A stretch of DNA of 64,000 nt from Eustoma russellianum (taxonomy: Eukaryota; Streptophyta; Magnoliopsida; Gentianales; Gentianaceae). The notes beneath the pieces are model-generated. The model was not told where the DNA came from. It searched no databases and saw nothing but the letters and a program-made list of their open reading frames with translations. Both the position numbers and the translations under genes were made by a program. Below, piece after piece: positions 33,571 through 44,347 of the stretch. The stretch is from positions 17,521,490-17,585,489 of the forward strand of contig AP025040.1 in NCBI GenBank assembly GCA_036186865.1, written 5' to 3'. Position 1 is the first letter of the stretch; every line of letters begins with the position of its first letter.

Positions 33571-34319
33571 AAGACTTCCAAAATAGAATATTCACCAAGA
33601 TTAGAGATGACCCAGATGACAGACGCCGTGAACGTCCCGTACGATCGCAACTTGTTATTAAGGATAAAGTTTCCATGAACCTATACATGCTGAACAACGT
33701 TAGAGGCCACAGAGTTGTTACTCTGGAAAAAACCCTCTGACGCTTTAGTGAGTGATAGGTTTTCTCATGTTGGTGTATTGTAAAAGTAAGGAAACATGTT
33801 CCATATTATTCTTTTTCTTTTTTCTGTGGCTATGCTCCTCTAGGGAGTTCTTCTTCCCGTTTTTGTACATTTAGAGTAGCCAATGTATGTTAGGGGATGA
33901 TTGGCAGGCGCCACGTGTCCTATCTATCCTTGCTGGCAAGTGGTATCTGCATGTTGGCCAAATGGTGTCAAGTGTCATATTATATGGCCAGGTTACTTAC
34001 TTGTAGATGTCTGCTTAGGCAACTAGGCCGAGACGAAAAGAGGTTGTAACTCTAAAGACACGGCCGAGCAGAGAAGTTGCAAGAATTGAGGTCCGAGCAA
34101 ACTAGTAGTGGAAAACCAGAACACGTAGGTTTCGTTGCTATGTGGCTAGACCTAACCAAAGTTCCAGTGCCTTTTTGGCCGAGGAGAAGAGGGAACAGCG
34201 ACGTTGATTGTGACTCTAGTCTATTGTGACTCTCCTCGACTAGGTGACATTTACTGTAACAGATCCACCCGAAATATATTTGTCTTTACTCTTGGTGGGA
34301 ATTTAGCCCTGTCAAAGAC
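33571..34319 (-). mobile_element. 739-bp insertion with 5-bp duplication, probably a solo LTR
   Basis: AAGAC at 33571-33575 and 34315-34319 flanks 33576-34314. Removing it restores the RNase H reading frame. On the minus strand it begins TGACAGGGCTAAATTCCC and contains ACTAAAGCGTCAGAGGG, a phrase seen in plant gypsy LTRs. It ends ATTTTGGAA rather than CA. There are no terminal inverted repeats and no ORF. A solo LTR with an altered end is the best explanation. Confidence 0.65.
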
Positions 34320-34638
34320 CATGCCTGATGGCCAATAACTCAGCATAGAAAACATTTGTTCGAAAGCACAGCTCCGAATGTAAAATCAGACCATTGCTAT
34401 CCCTGATGATTAATCCAAGACCAGCCTTTGTATCTTTCCAAGCCCCATCAACATTGAGCTTTATTCTACCAGAAGGTGGCAGCTCCCGCTTGGCCGACCC
34501 TTCCTCTCCTGAAACCGCCCCACCAGCATGATGAAAGGAGGCGTCTCCCTTGTACTCAACAGCCTGCACCTGTGCTGTAGCCCACAAATTATGAAAACTT
34601 GTAACCTTCACAAGTGGAGTTTTTTTCTTACAATCCAC
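34320..34638 (-). pseudogene. RNase H-like domain, N-terminal half
   Basis: The minus strand encodes PPSGRIKLNVDGAWK, then AGLGLIIRDSNGLIL and YAELLAIRHGL. These are the first strands of the plant RVT_3 RNase H domain, with the NVDGA catalytic Asp and the ELLAI catalytic Glu. The upstream region reads FHNLWATAQVQ, typical of the linker in LINE-derived proteins. There is no real start codon (GTG at the edge), so this is a fragment. Confidence 0.75.
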
Positions 34639-34699
34639 GTCAGTTTTGATTGATCATTTGGAAAGGTGTCATCCATCTTACATGAGACAAAGAAGGGCT

Positions 34700-35504
34700 A
34701 GTTTAAAAAAATTGACGGAAAAAAAACAACTAAAAAAAGTCTTGAAGCCCTTGCTTGTAGTTATAGAAGTAGTTAACATTTTAATCTTTATTTCTAAATG
34801 GAGAAGAGTGGTGTTGTAGAAAGCTTGCTAAAGGTTTGAGTTTTAGAATGTAATTGGAGAAGATTAGTAGGGATGTTGAAGAAACAAGCTGAAAAGCTGT
34901 AAAGCTCTTGTTTGAAAGAGACAAAGTTGATAAAGCTTCCACCTCCAGGTTGAAGTTAAAGAATTTCTTGAAACGGTAGAATAATCAAGTGAAAAAGCAT
35001 TGAGTTCTTGCTTGCACCAAAGACGGTGTTAAAGAACAAGTGCTATTAAGCTCATGCATGCAGTCTAGTTGTAGAACTAGTTGAAGTAGCTACGTTTTTA
35101 GTAGTTGTTATAATTATAGTTCTTGGTGATAAAAGGTTGTTGAGTACCAGTTTAAAAACAAAATCCAAATAGTGTAGATCAAGTAAGATCCAAAATGTTA
35201 TGCAGTCTTCATCTTCTCCTCTTTCTTTCACATTTATTGTTAAAATTTGCCGAGAATAAAAAGAGTTACGAAAATTATTAGCATTCTATTCATCATTCAC
35301 CCTCCTCTAATCCTCTAATCGTCATTCCTACGGGATCTAACAATCATGTCAACAAAAAATGTGATTAACTCTATGACGATAGAATCTAGGGTGAAAATTC
35401 AATTTCATGATTCATAACCTGCAACATATCCAAATTTTCAAAATATTGAAAAAAGCTTTTAAATGATTGAGTTTAAAACATTGAACAATGACCTAAGCAG
35501 GCTA
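34700..35504 (+). mobile_element. Element H (old Sirevirus-like), left part: LTR end and gag start
   Basis: About 34700-35345 resembles the distal LTR region at 47080-47210 (phrases like GAAACAAGCTGAAAAGCTG and GCTCTTG). It ends with CACCCTCCTCTAATCC..GGGATCTAACA, the usual Sirevirus LTR end. An ATG (35347; MSTKNVINSM) follows, with a decayed frame. Element B interrupts at 35510 and the sequence resumes at 45791. The primer site is degraded. Confidence 0.45.
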
Positions 35505-35509
35505 AATAA
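35505..35509. repeat. Target-site duplication of element B (left copy)
   Basis: AATAA here and at 45786-45790, exactly abutting both LTRs. Confidence 0.92.
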
Positions 35510-36947
35510 TGTTAGAATATGTTAAGTTTTGATGATTTGCACATTTTGGCACTTTGAACAAGGGATTAGGCGCTTCATGTATGTTGTTTGAAGTCAGTAT
35601 ACTTCGAACGCCTAGATTAGGCGTTTTATGTGAAGTGTCTGGATCTGCGAACACTTCGAACGCCTAGATTAGGCGCTTCATGTGAGTTTTTGAAAATCAG
35701 GACACTTTGAACTTCGGATTAGGCGCTTCATGTGGTCTGTTGAAAAGTGCGAACACTTTGAACGCCTCTTTAGGCGCTTTATGCAGTCCACCAAGCCAAA
35801 AGCACTTTTCCCCTGGTTGAGCACGTACTCCTAAGTACTTTCTCTGAGAAAAAGTCAGAGTTAGTTCGAACAAGCATGAAGAGCCACATTAAGCGCTTCA
35901 TGTAACTTCGAACGATTTAAGAAGCTCACATTAGGCGCTTGATGTTACTTCGAACGACTGTTCATTTTCACATCAAGCGCTCAATGTCACTTCGAACGCC
36001 TGTGCTTTTAGCACATTAGGCGCTTCATGTGACCAACGTTACAAAGGTCTTAAACTTCACTTTTTAACATCAGTTGACTCTTTGTACCCTCCCCTTTTAG
36101 TGTCTTTTTCACAGGTTCCTCTCTGCTGAAGATTTCAGGTTTCCTTTCTTGGCATTCATTTTGAAATCTCTCCAAGAATGTTGCTACATGCCAAAGGGAG
36201 ATCTCCAATGATGAGGACTCACCAACACATGATGCCAAAACCCATTAATGTCAGTGCAGAGGGTTTCAAACGGGAAGAAACTTTGAAGTTGATAAAATAA
36301 GGGTTTCTTCCATTGTCTTCTCCAACTTTCTACTTTGCAAGCTCTCAAATTCTCTCAAGCTCAAGCTCTCAAAATACTTGTAATATTTGTACATTTTACT
36401 TTATTGTTGAGAGTGTTTATTGTAAGGAGAAGAAGAGTCTTCTTCTTGGTGAGATCATATTGTGAGAGATTGGGTAGATTGTTGGTCAAGGAGCAAGGGT
36501 GCTTCTTGTTTGAGATTTCTAGACTTTGAAGGGTTAGTTGATATTGTGTGGTGCACTATTCTCCCTACAAGATTTCTTTGAGGGCAAAGAAGATCTTTGG
36601 AGGCTAAACTTCAAAGGGTTAGACTTCTTGGTTGTGGTCTAGGCAAGGTGCCTAGTTTTTTTCTATTTTCTGGATTTTGTTCTTGCTTGTTGTTTCCCCC
36701 AAAAGAAATAACAATCTCCATTTCAAAATCCTTCTTGTGAAACATCAAGAAGGTAGAGGAGTAGAGTCATTTGACTTGAACCTCTATACATACTTGTGTT
36801 CTTTATTTGCTTGCAAGTCTTTATTCCTTCTAAGGAACACACCCAAGTATTGGTTGCACTTCAAAACGAAAAATAGCCATAAAATATCCATACTTGGTGA
36901 ACACACTATTCAACCCCCCCTTCTAGTGTGTTCTAAGGGACCTAACA
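35510..36947 (+). repeat. 5' LTR of element B
   Basis: It runs TGTTAGAATATG to GGACCTAACA. The U3 holds the palindromic array (35560-36035). The same 1438-bp length as the 3' LTR. Confidence 0.95.
35560..36035 (+). repeat. Palindromic array in the 5' LTR of B
   Basis: About ten imperfect units with CTTCGAACG(CC), ATTAGGCGCTTCATGT or the AAGCGCTTCATGTAACTTCG variant, spaced about 30-75 bp. The TTCGAA core is self-complementary, and GGCG/CGCC of adjacent half-units can pair. Confidence 0.9.
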
Positions 36948-36961
36948 ATTGGTATCAGAGC
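36948..36961 (+). other. Primer binding site of element B
   Basis: ATTGGTATCAGAGC directly after the LTR, matching the initiator Met-tRNA complement. Confidence 0.93.
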
Positions 36962-37008
36962 CACATCTTATTTATTTGAGTCCAAATACAAGATTTGATC
37001 ATTTTAGT

Positions 37009-38972
37009 ATGGATCCCTTTGTTTTTGATGATTTGGGTTCTCCTAGTGCTGAAGCCTCTAGAAGAAGGAGGCAAGAAACCCTACTCCCTTCTATCTCAAA
37101 CGTCCATGTCAAAGTTCCCATGTTTGACCCTCTAAACTACCCACTGTGGAAGTCAAATATGGAAACCTACTTACGTTCTTGTGGGCACAGAATATGGGTT
37201 GAGGTCTCAAGAGGATCTATGATTCCCATTGATATTGATGATCCTACTCCTGAGGAGGAGTTCCAGTTGGCCATAAATAGCAAGGCTCTTGCTATTTTAA
37301 ACAGCTCTCTTTCCTCAAATGAGAGAGCACAGATTCAAGGTGTCCAATCCGCTCATGAGGCTTGGACAAAGCTTGAGATGATCCACGAAGGAACATCTCA
37401 AGTAAGAAGGCCAAGAGGAGACAGTTGATAAAACAGTTCTACAATTTTACTGTCCCTAAAGGTGAAAAGATTGAAGAGTCCATCCAAAGATTCACCAAGC
37501 TTGTCAACCTTCTCAAAGCGGTTGGCAAGAAAATAGAACAAGAGGATCTAAACCATTGTTTCCTAAACAATTTGGGAAGAGAATGGAACGCAAACGTGAC
37601 GGCCATTGAGGAGTCCAAGGATTTGGAGACCATCACCTTGGATGAGCTATATGGGAATCTCATTACTTATGAGATTCATTTGGACGCACAAGAAAAGAAT
37701 GATCCTATTCGCCACTCCTCTAAGGCGCTAGTATGCGAGTCGGAGGACTCAGACGATGAAGTCGAACTTCTTGTTAAAAGATTCCGACGTTTTGCGAGAA
37801 AAAATGGCGATGAAGCCAAAAGATTCATCAAGGAGAAATATTCCAAGAACAAGGTGAAGGACCAAGAGAATAAATGCTACAAATGTGGGAAGCTTGGTCA
37901 TTTCATGAAAGATTGTCGGGTGAAGGAGCCGCAACTCAAAGACAAGAAGGCCATCTACCAAAGGAAGAAGGCCTTGCAAGCGGAAGTAGCCCATTAGGAG
38001 AGCATTCTTTCCAGGTCCGAGAGCGACAATGGCGATCGTGATGATCTTGCACTCACGGGGGTGGTGCAAGATGATCTTGACAAGGAGTTCGTTGCACTCA
38101 TGGCCATCGACGATGACATGGAGGTATGCAACATTTCATCTCACTATAGAATTATTGATGAACGAGATGACTTAGTGCAAGAAAATGATCTCCTAGATTT
38201 AAAATATAAACGTGTCAAGAAAGAGTTTAGAGCATGCTTAAATGAATATAATGACACGTTAGAAGATCACATTGCATTACAACTGGAGCATGATATATTT
38301 TTAACTATGCATGTGATTGCACTTGAAGAGAAACATGATTTGATGAAATCATGTGCTCAAGCCCTTGAGGATAAGAAAAATGATTCAAGGGTAAGTGCTA
38401 AAAAGGTAGAGGTCAAAGATGCATCTAGGCCAAGCATGAAAGCTAAAATCAAACCTAGTGCCATGTATGCATCTAAGAAGGGAAATAAGAAAGAACAAGC
38501 ACAAGTGATCAAGGAGTCCAAAACCTCCTTGAAGAAGCAAAGGCACATGCCTAAACAAAAGGCTAATGCACCAAAGGCATCACAACCTTTGGTTCATGTT
38601 GTGAAACAAAAACCTTCTTCTATTCCAAAGAAGGTGGTTCCTAAAAAGAAAACACAACATGTGCCGATGCACAAACATTCGCACAAGCATGCACCAACTC
38701 ACAAGCATACTCCTACATGTTTTTATTGCAATAGGAAAGGTCATGTAAAAAGAGTATGTAGAGCTAAAAATAATAAGAATCTTGTGTGGGTGCCGAAAGG
38801 CGAAGTGAAGGTAACTAACCTTCAAGGACCCAAAACAAAAAGGGTACCAACTTCATATGGTTCTTTTGTAGGCCCTAGCACTCAATGGAGAAAGCGAAGA
38901 CAAGAAGGTCAAATGGGTCGTGGACAGTGGGTGTTCCAACCATATGATGGGAGACAAACGTCTCTTCCATAG
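37009..38972 (+). pseudogene. gag: gag of element B (one frameshift, one stop)
   Basis: The ATG at 37009 (MDPFVFDDLG) is chosen because it lies 48 bp after the primer site and matches A. After VRR near 37410 one base is missing relative to A, and reading moves to a second frame (37425 onward). A TAG at 37995-37997 replaces a Trp codon present in A. The same frame then runs on to 38972. Knuckle 1 CYKCGKLGHFMKDC is near 37878-37920, knuckle 2 CFYCNRKGHVKRVC near 38718-38760. A Lys-rich, His-rich segment (HKHSHKHAPTHKHTPT) precedes knuckle 2. The frame overlaps the protease frame from 38872. Confidence 0.9.
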
Positions 38973-41900
38973 ACTCACTATGCAAGACGGAGGAGTTGTC
39001 CACTTTGGCGGTAGCAAAGGCCAAATCAAATGACATGGTATTGTGGGTAACGATTCCTTCTCTCTTAGTGATGTCTTATATGTTGTAGGTCTTAAGTTTA
39101 ACTTGATAAGTGTCAGTCAACTTTGTGATGCTAACTATGAGGTAACGTTTTTGAAAACAAAGTGTGTTGTGAAAAAGGAAGAAAAGATCTTATTTGAGGA
39201 TTTGCGTTTCAAAAATATTTACAAACTTAGCATCAATGATTTGGTTTCTCAAAATGTATCTTGTCTAGTTGCTAAGAATGATTTGACGCAACTATGGCAT
39301 AGACGTCTCGGACATGTATGTTTCAAAACATTTAAATTTATTTGCGAAAATGATAAAGTCCGAGGCCTTCCAAAAATGAGTTTCGAAAATCATGACTTAT
39401 GTGACACTTGTCAAAAGGCAAAGCTTATGAAAACAAGCTTCAAACCCAAGACAAACATTTCCACCTCCAAGCCCCTACAATTGCTTCATATGGATTTGTA
39501 TGGGGATGTTGGAACAAAAAGCTTGGGTGGTAAACATTATACCTTTGTGGTAGTAGATGACTACACTCGTTATACGTGGGTGATGTTTCTAGCTAAGAAA
39601 AGTGATGCATGTAGTGAGTTTATAAGTCTAAGTAAACGATTAGAAAATCATGTGGGTGACACCATTAAAACCATCCGTAGTGATCGTGGTGGTGAGTTCG
39701 ATGGTGATTTCGAAAGGTTTTGTGTATCCAAAGGATACTCTCATGACCTTTCGGCACCTAGAACTCCTCAACAAAATGGTGTGGCCGAATGAAAGAATAG
39801 AACTCTACAAGAAATGTGTAGAGCAATGTTGAATGAGTTCGGTTTGCCTAAGTATTTTTGGGCCGAAGCGGTAAATGCCGCTTGCCATGTGATCAATCGT
39901 ATCTATTTGAGACCATACCTAAATGTGACACCCTATGAGCTTTGGAATGGAAAAGTTCCCAACATTGGGTATTTCAAAGTCTTTGGTTGCAAGTGTTTTA
40001 TACTTAATACCAAAGATACTTTGGACAAACTTGACCTCAAAGCGGATGAAGGTATCTTTTTAGGTTATGCCTCAAATAGTAAAGCATTTCGTGTTTTCAA
40101 CAAAAGGAGTCAAAAGGTGGAAGAATCAATCCATGTTAAGTTTAATGAGTCACTTAGTGACGAACCTAAACTTAATGAGGATTGTGAAGAGGATGAAGAT
40201 GTGACTCCTCAAGAAGAAATTCTTGAAGATGTTCCTATGGTCGTTCCTCAACGAGAGATCGTTGATGATCCTCCAAACGGAAACATCTTCATAGATTTGA
40301 GAGTTGAACCTATTGAAGGTACTCCCCCACCTTGTGTGAATGAACTTAGTGAGTCAAATAGAAATATTTCTCATACTCATGTTGATACACAAAATGTAGA
40401 GAATGCATCACGCTCTCCAGAACATGAGGTTCATGTTGATGATGAAGGTTCATCTCTTCCGGAACATGATCAAGAGGAAGTTGGAGGTGATGTCTCCAAT
40501 CTTCCTAGATCATTTAAACACAAAAGTTCTCACCCTCAAGAGTTAGTCATAGGTGATTTAAATAGGGGTATCACCACACGAAGGCAATATAGAGAGAATG
40601 CATTTGTCTCTCTTATGGAGCCTAAAAATATTAAAGATGCACTTCTTGATGAAAATTGGATCTTGGCTATGCAAGAAGAATTAAACCAATTTGAAAGAAG
40701 TGATGTTTGGGAGTTAGTTCCCAAACCACACGATCATCCTATTATTGGTACGAAATGGGTTTTTCGTAACAAGATGGATGATCAAGGTAATGTCACTAGA
40801 AACAAGGCTTGGTTAGTTGCTCAAGGATACCGTCAAGAAGAAGGTATTGATTTTGATAAGACATTTGCACCCGTAGCACGGCTTGAAGCTATTAGGATGT
40901 TGTTGGCATATGCTTGTTATAGGGATTTTAAACTTTACCAAATGGATGTTAAATCCGCCTTCTTGAATGGTGTTATTCAAGAGGAAGTGTATGTTGCACA
41001 ACCTCCCGGGTTTGAATGTCATGATTCACCACATCATGTCTTCAAACTTAAAAAGGCTCTTTACGGCCTCAAACAAGCTCCAAGAGCTTGGTACGAGAGG
41101 TTAAGTACTTTTCTTCTTAATAATGGTTTTTCAAGAGGTAAAGTTGACACTACTTTGTTCATAAAAGAACAAGGTAGAAATCATTTAATTGTTCAAGTAT
41201 ATGTTGATGATATTATTTTTGGTGCTACTAACAATTGTCTTTGTGAGCAATTTGCTAGTCTTATGCAAGGTGAGTTCGAGATGAGCATGATGGGCGAACT
41301 AAATTATTTCCTTGGATTGCAAATCAAGCAAACCGAAGATGGCGTATACATTTCCCAAACCAAATACACAAGAGATTTGCTCAAAAATTACAATTTTGGT
41401 GAAGGAAGATAGGTGAACACTCATATGAGCACAAGTGCAAAGCTTGACAAGGATGAAAAGGGAATGCATGTCGAGGTAACTTTGTATCGTGGCATTATAG
41501 GTAGTCTACTTTATTTAACGGCTAGTAGATCCGATATTTTACATGCAGTATGTTTATGTGCTAGATTTCAAAGTGATCCTAGGGAGATGCATTTTATTGC
41601 GGTAAAACGCATCCTTAGATACCTTAGAAGTACTTTGAAATTTGGTTTATTTTATCCTAAGAATGCATGTTTTGATTTAAGAGGTTATTGTGACTCCGAT
41701 TATACGGGGAGTCTAGTTGATAGGAAGAGCACCTCCGGAACTTGTCAGTTCCTAGGAGATTGTCTCGTTTCTTGGTTCTCCAAGAAACAAAACAGTGTGT
41801 CTCTTTCTACGGCGGAATCCGAATATGTGTCGGCCGTCTCATGTTGTGCACAATTATTATGGATGACAAACACGTTAAATGATTATAACATTCACTTCTC

Positions 41901-42144
41901 CAAGGTGCCAATTTTGTGTGATAACACGTCCGCCATTAATATTGCACAAAATCCCGTCCAACATAGTCGGACCAAGCACATTGAAGTGAGGTATCATTTC
42001 ATCCGTGATTGTGTACAAAAGAACTTGGTAAGTGTGGAATTCGTTCCTACACGAGACCAATTAGCGGACATTTTCACGAAACCCTTACCTAGTGATGTCT
42101 TTGTATCCATAAGAAGTAGGTTGGGGTTGCTCAACATGGGTTGA
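38872..42144 (+). pseudogene. pol: pol of element B: protease, integrase, RT, RNase H (three in-frame stops)
   Basis: One continuous frame, +1 relative to gag, opening just after TAG at 38869. Protease WVVDSGCSNHM lies near 38918. Pre-integrase WHRRLGHVCFKT is followed by the integrase core (LHMDLYGDV, IRSDRGGEFDG, GVAE). The linker is at 40150-40620. RT is at 40620-41400 with LYQMDVKSAFLNG and VYVDDIIFGA. RNase H has YCDSDYTGS, AESEYVSA, LCDNTSAIN and LADIFTKPL. TGA at 39031 replaces a Gly codon of A. TGA at 39790 sits at AE*KNRTL beside the catalytic Glu. TAG at 41410 lies in the RT C-terminus. Otherwise no frameshift is seen. Confidence 0.92.
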
Positions 42145-42184
42145 TAAAACCATCTTGAGTTTTGAGCTCGAAAATTTCAAAAAT

Positions 42185-42475
42185 TTTCAAGTCAGTGCAC
42201 ATAAAGCGCTTCATCACACTTGCTTCAGGCGTTCGATGTCACATCAAGCGCCTGATGTTAAGGATGTCACTCGTTCGAAGTGACATCAGGCGCTTTATGT
42301 CCCTTTACAAAGGCGTTCAATGTAGGATTAAGCGCTTTATCTAAGGTTGTTCACTCGTTCAAAGTGACATTAAGCGCTCAATCTGCATCTCCACAGCCGT
42401 TCAATGTGACTTTAAGCGCTTCATCCTCTATTGTGAAGTCGTTCGAAGTCACATTAGGCGCTTCAACCCTATTTC
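42185..42475 (+). repeat. LTR-type palindromic array between pol and the third ORF of B
   Basis: Units such as CATAAAGCGCTTCAT, GGCGTTCGATGTCACATCAAGCGCC and CGTTCGAAGTGACATCAGGCGC repeat 8-10 times, the same vocabulary as the LTR U3 arrays but nearly 1.9 kb before the 3' LTR. The array lies 41 bp after the pol stop and about 280 bp before the third ORF's ATG. Confidence 0.88.
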
Positions 42476-42756
42476 TACACTGTCATTTCCGCTGTCTCTT
42501 CTGTTTTCGCGCCATTCAAGGACCATCAATTCTCTGCCGCCTCTTTCTCTTCCCCATTCACTATACTCTTTCATCTTCTTTCTCAAACTTCTCTCCCACT
42601 CCTCCACTCCCATCAATCCACCATTACTCTATCAACTCTTCATCTTCCTTTCTTCACCCTTTAAAAACCAAACCTTTTTTCTTCATTCCTCATCACATCT
42701 TCACTTCATCTTTCTACTCTCAAGACCTTTCTCTTTTTCTCCCAACCTCTCATCCA

Positions 42757-44133
42757 ATGGCTTCCGCTGGTCCTTCCAAACGTCCACGCACTCAAAAGCG
42801 AAAACAAACGGCTGGACAAGGAATTGTTGAGCCGCCTGAAATCACAACCATTCGTGAAGGGCTCACCAAGGACAACTTTCCTTGGTTGAAGAAATTTGAG
42901 CCCGACATCAAGAAGCCTCCACGCACCATTGACAAAGGTGCTCATGTCTCCTACTACTCCGGCATGCTATTCCGAGAATGGGTAGCATCAAATCGTCTTA
43001 TTATCCCTCTGAAACTGCTCAATCTCAGCAATCTTCCTGAGACGAGCACTGCTTTTGAAGTTGTTCCTCTGTTGGAACATCAGGGCTGGACATCTCTTTG
43101 GTCCAGGCCTGATATGCAAAAATACTCCCGCGAGCACACCCGGCTATTCTATTCAAATTTGTGGGTCACTCCACAATCTGAGTCTCAATCCTTTTCCCCC
43201 AACACTGTTATTGATGGTACTCCTCTCAGCTTCACTGTTCCTGAAATTTGTGAAGTCCTGAGAATCCGCAACGAGGGATTGACTGATTTCTCCGTGTTTG
43301 ACTGGAGTGTCAAATACGGCGTCCTTGAGCAGGACGTTAAATTCGATTTGGGGTATTTCCCCTCCAAAAAGACTCAGAACATGCCATTGGTGGATCGCAT
43401 TCTGCTAGCGGTGGTCACCTACTGCATCAATGGTAAGGCCACTAGAAATCCAAGCAACATGGATTTCTATGTCTCTTACCGTCTCAAACATCTGACCCAG
43501 CTGAATCTCGCCTGGATTTTCATAGAAGTCATGTTTGCATCTCTCCGAAAAGGGTCAAAAGCTTTGCCTTTTGCCAATATTGTCACAATATTGTTAAAAT
43601 CAAAAGGCGTTGAAATTTCTGATGAAGACCTGACCCCAGTTGCTAAATCTGAAGTCTATGATCACTACAACATCGCCCAGGCTGTTGACTCGCAGAAATG
43701 GAAGGCCACCACCATTCCTGATGAAGATGAGGTCGCGGAGTGACCTCAAGATGCTGCTGGTGGTAGTAATTCTTCGGAATTGCTATCACGCATTGCTGCC
43801 CTTGAACAGACTGTTCAACGATTGCATCTTCGTGATGCCGAGCATGAAGCTCGGCATGTACGGAATGAAGCTCGTAATGAGCGTAATGAACTGCGCATGA
43901 CTGCATTTCGCAATGCACTCATGCAAGTCTGTCCATGGGCTCTTCCTCCTAATTTTGATGATTTAGGGGGAGAAAGTGGTGATGCTGGTGGTGCTGGTGG
44001 TGCTTCTGGAGAAGGTGGTGATGCTGGTGGCTCGGGAGATGTTGGAGGATCCATGGGTGGATTCACTAATTTTGCCGCTAGTGTAGGTTTTGGCTTTAGT
44101 GGCTTTACACCACCAAGTGGTGGTGCTATGTAA
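42757..44133 (+). pseudogene. Third (env-position) ORF of element B with one in-frame stop
   Basis: The ATG at 42757 (MASAGPSKRPRTQKRKQ) is chosen over the upstream open frame because the latter only reads through the repeat array. The body 42870-43640 (FREWV, YSNLWVTPQSES, IDGTPLSFTVPEICEVLRIR, DRILLAVVTYCING) resembles the putative plant transposon protein domain (PF20167-like) found in third ORFs of related elements. TGA at 43741 stops the frame, which then continues to TAA at 44131 with a Leu/Arg/Glu-rich coiled coil (RIAALEQTVQRLHLRDAEHE) and a Gly/Asp-rich tail. No signal peptide or membrane segment is apparent, so an envelope role is not supported. Confidence 0.75.
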
Positions 44134-44275
44134 ATTTTCTTATTTTTTGTTGTTGGTATTAAAAATTTCATGCTAGTGTTTAATGAAATTTTATAACTTG
44201 ATTTTTACTGTTGATGTTCACTAAATTGTCTCATCATCTTGTTTTGTTCAAGTTATATTTTTCGTTGCACCTAGT

Positions 44276-44347
44276 GAGGGGGAGCATATGTTAAGGGGGA
44301 GCTTTGATAAGCTATGCATGTTGTGAAATCATCAAAAAGAGGGAGAA
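44276..44347 (+). other. Three polypurine tracts before the 3' LTR of B
   Basis: GAGGGGGAG at 44276-44284, AAGGGGGAG at 44293-44301 and the terminal AAAAAGAGGGAGAA at 44334-44347, which abuts the LTR. Multiple tracts are a described Sirevirus trait. Confidence 0.85.

Noticed and set aside
35560..36035. CRISPR-like appearance of regularly spaced repeats in the LTR of B
   Set aside because: The units are imperfect, differ in spacing, alternate orientation, and occur inside LTRs of a plant retrotransposon. No cas genes are present and the organism is eukaryotic.
36050..36238. 62-aa minus-strand ORF identical at 36050-36238 and 44888-45076
   Set aside because: Same position in both LTRs of element B. 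Identity reflects LTR duplication, not coding constraint.
42280..42756. Using the first in-frame codon at 42280 as the start of the third ORF of B
   Set aside because: The first ~160 codons translate the palindromic array and a pyrimidine-rich stretch. The ATG at 42757 begins the protein-like sequence.
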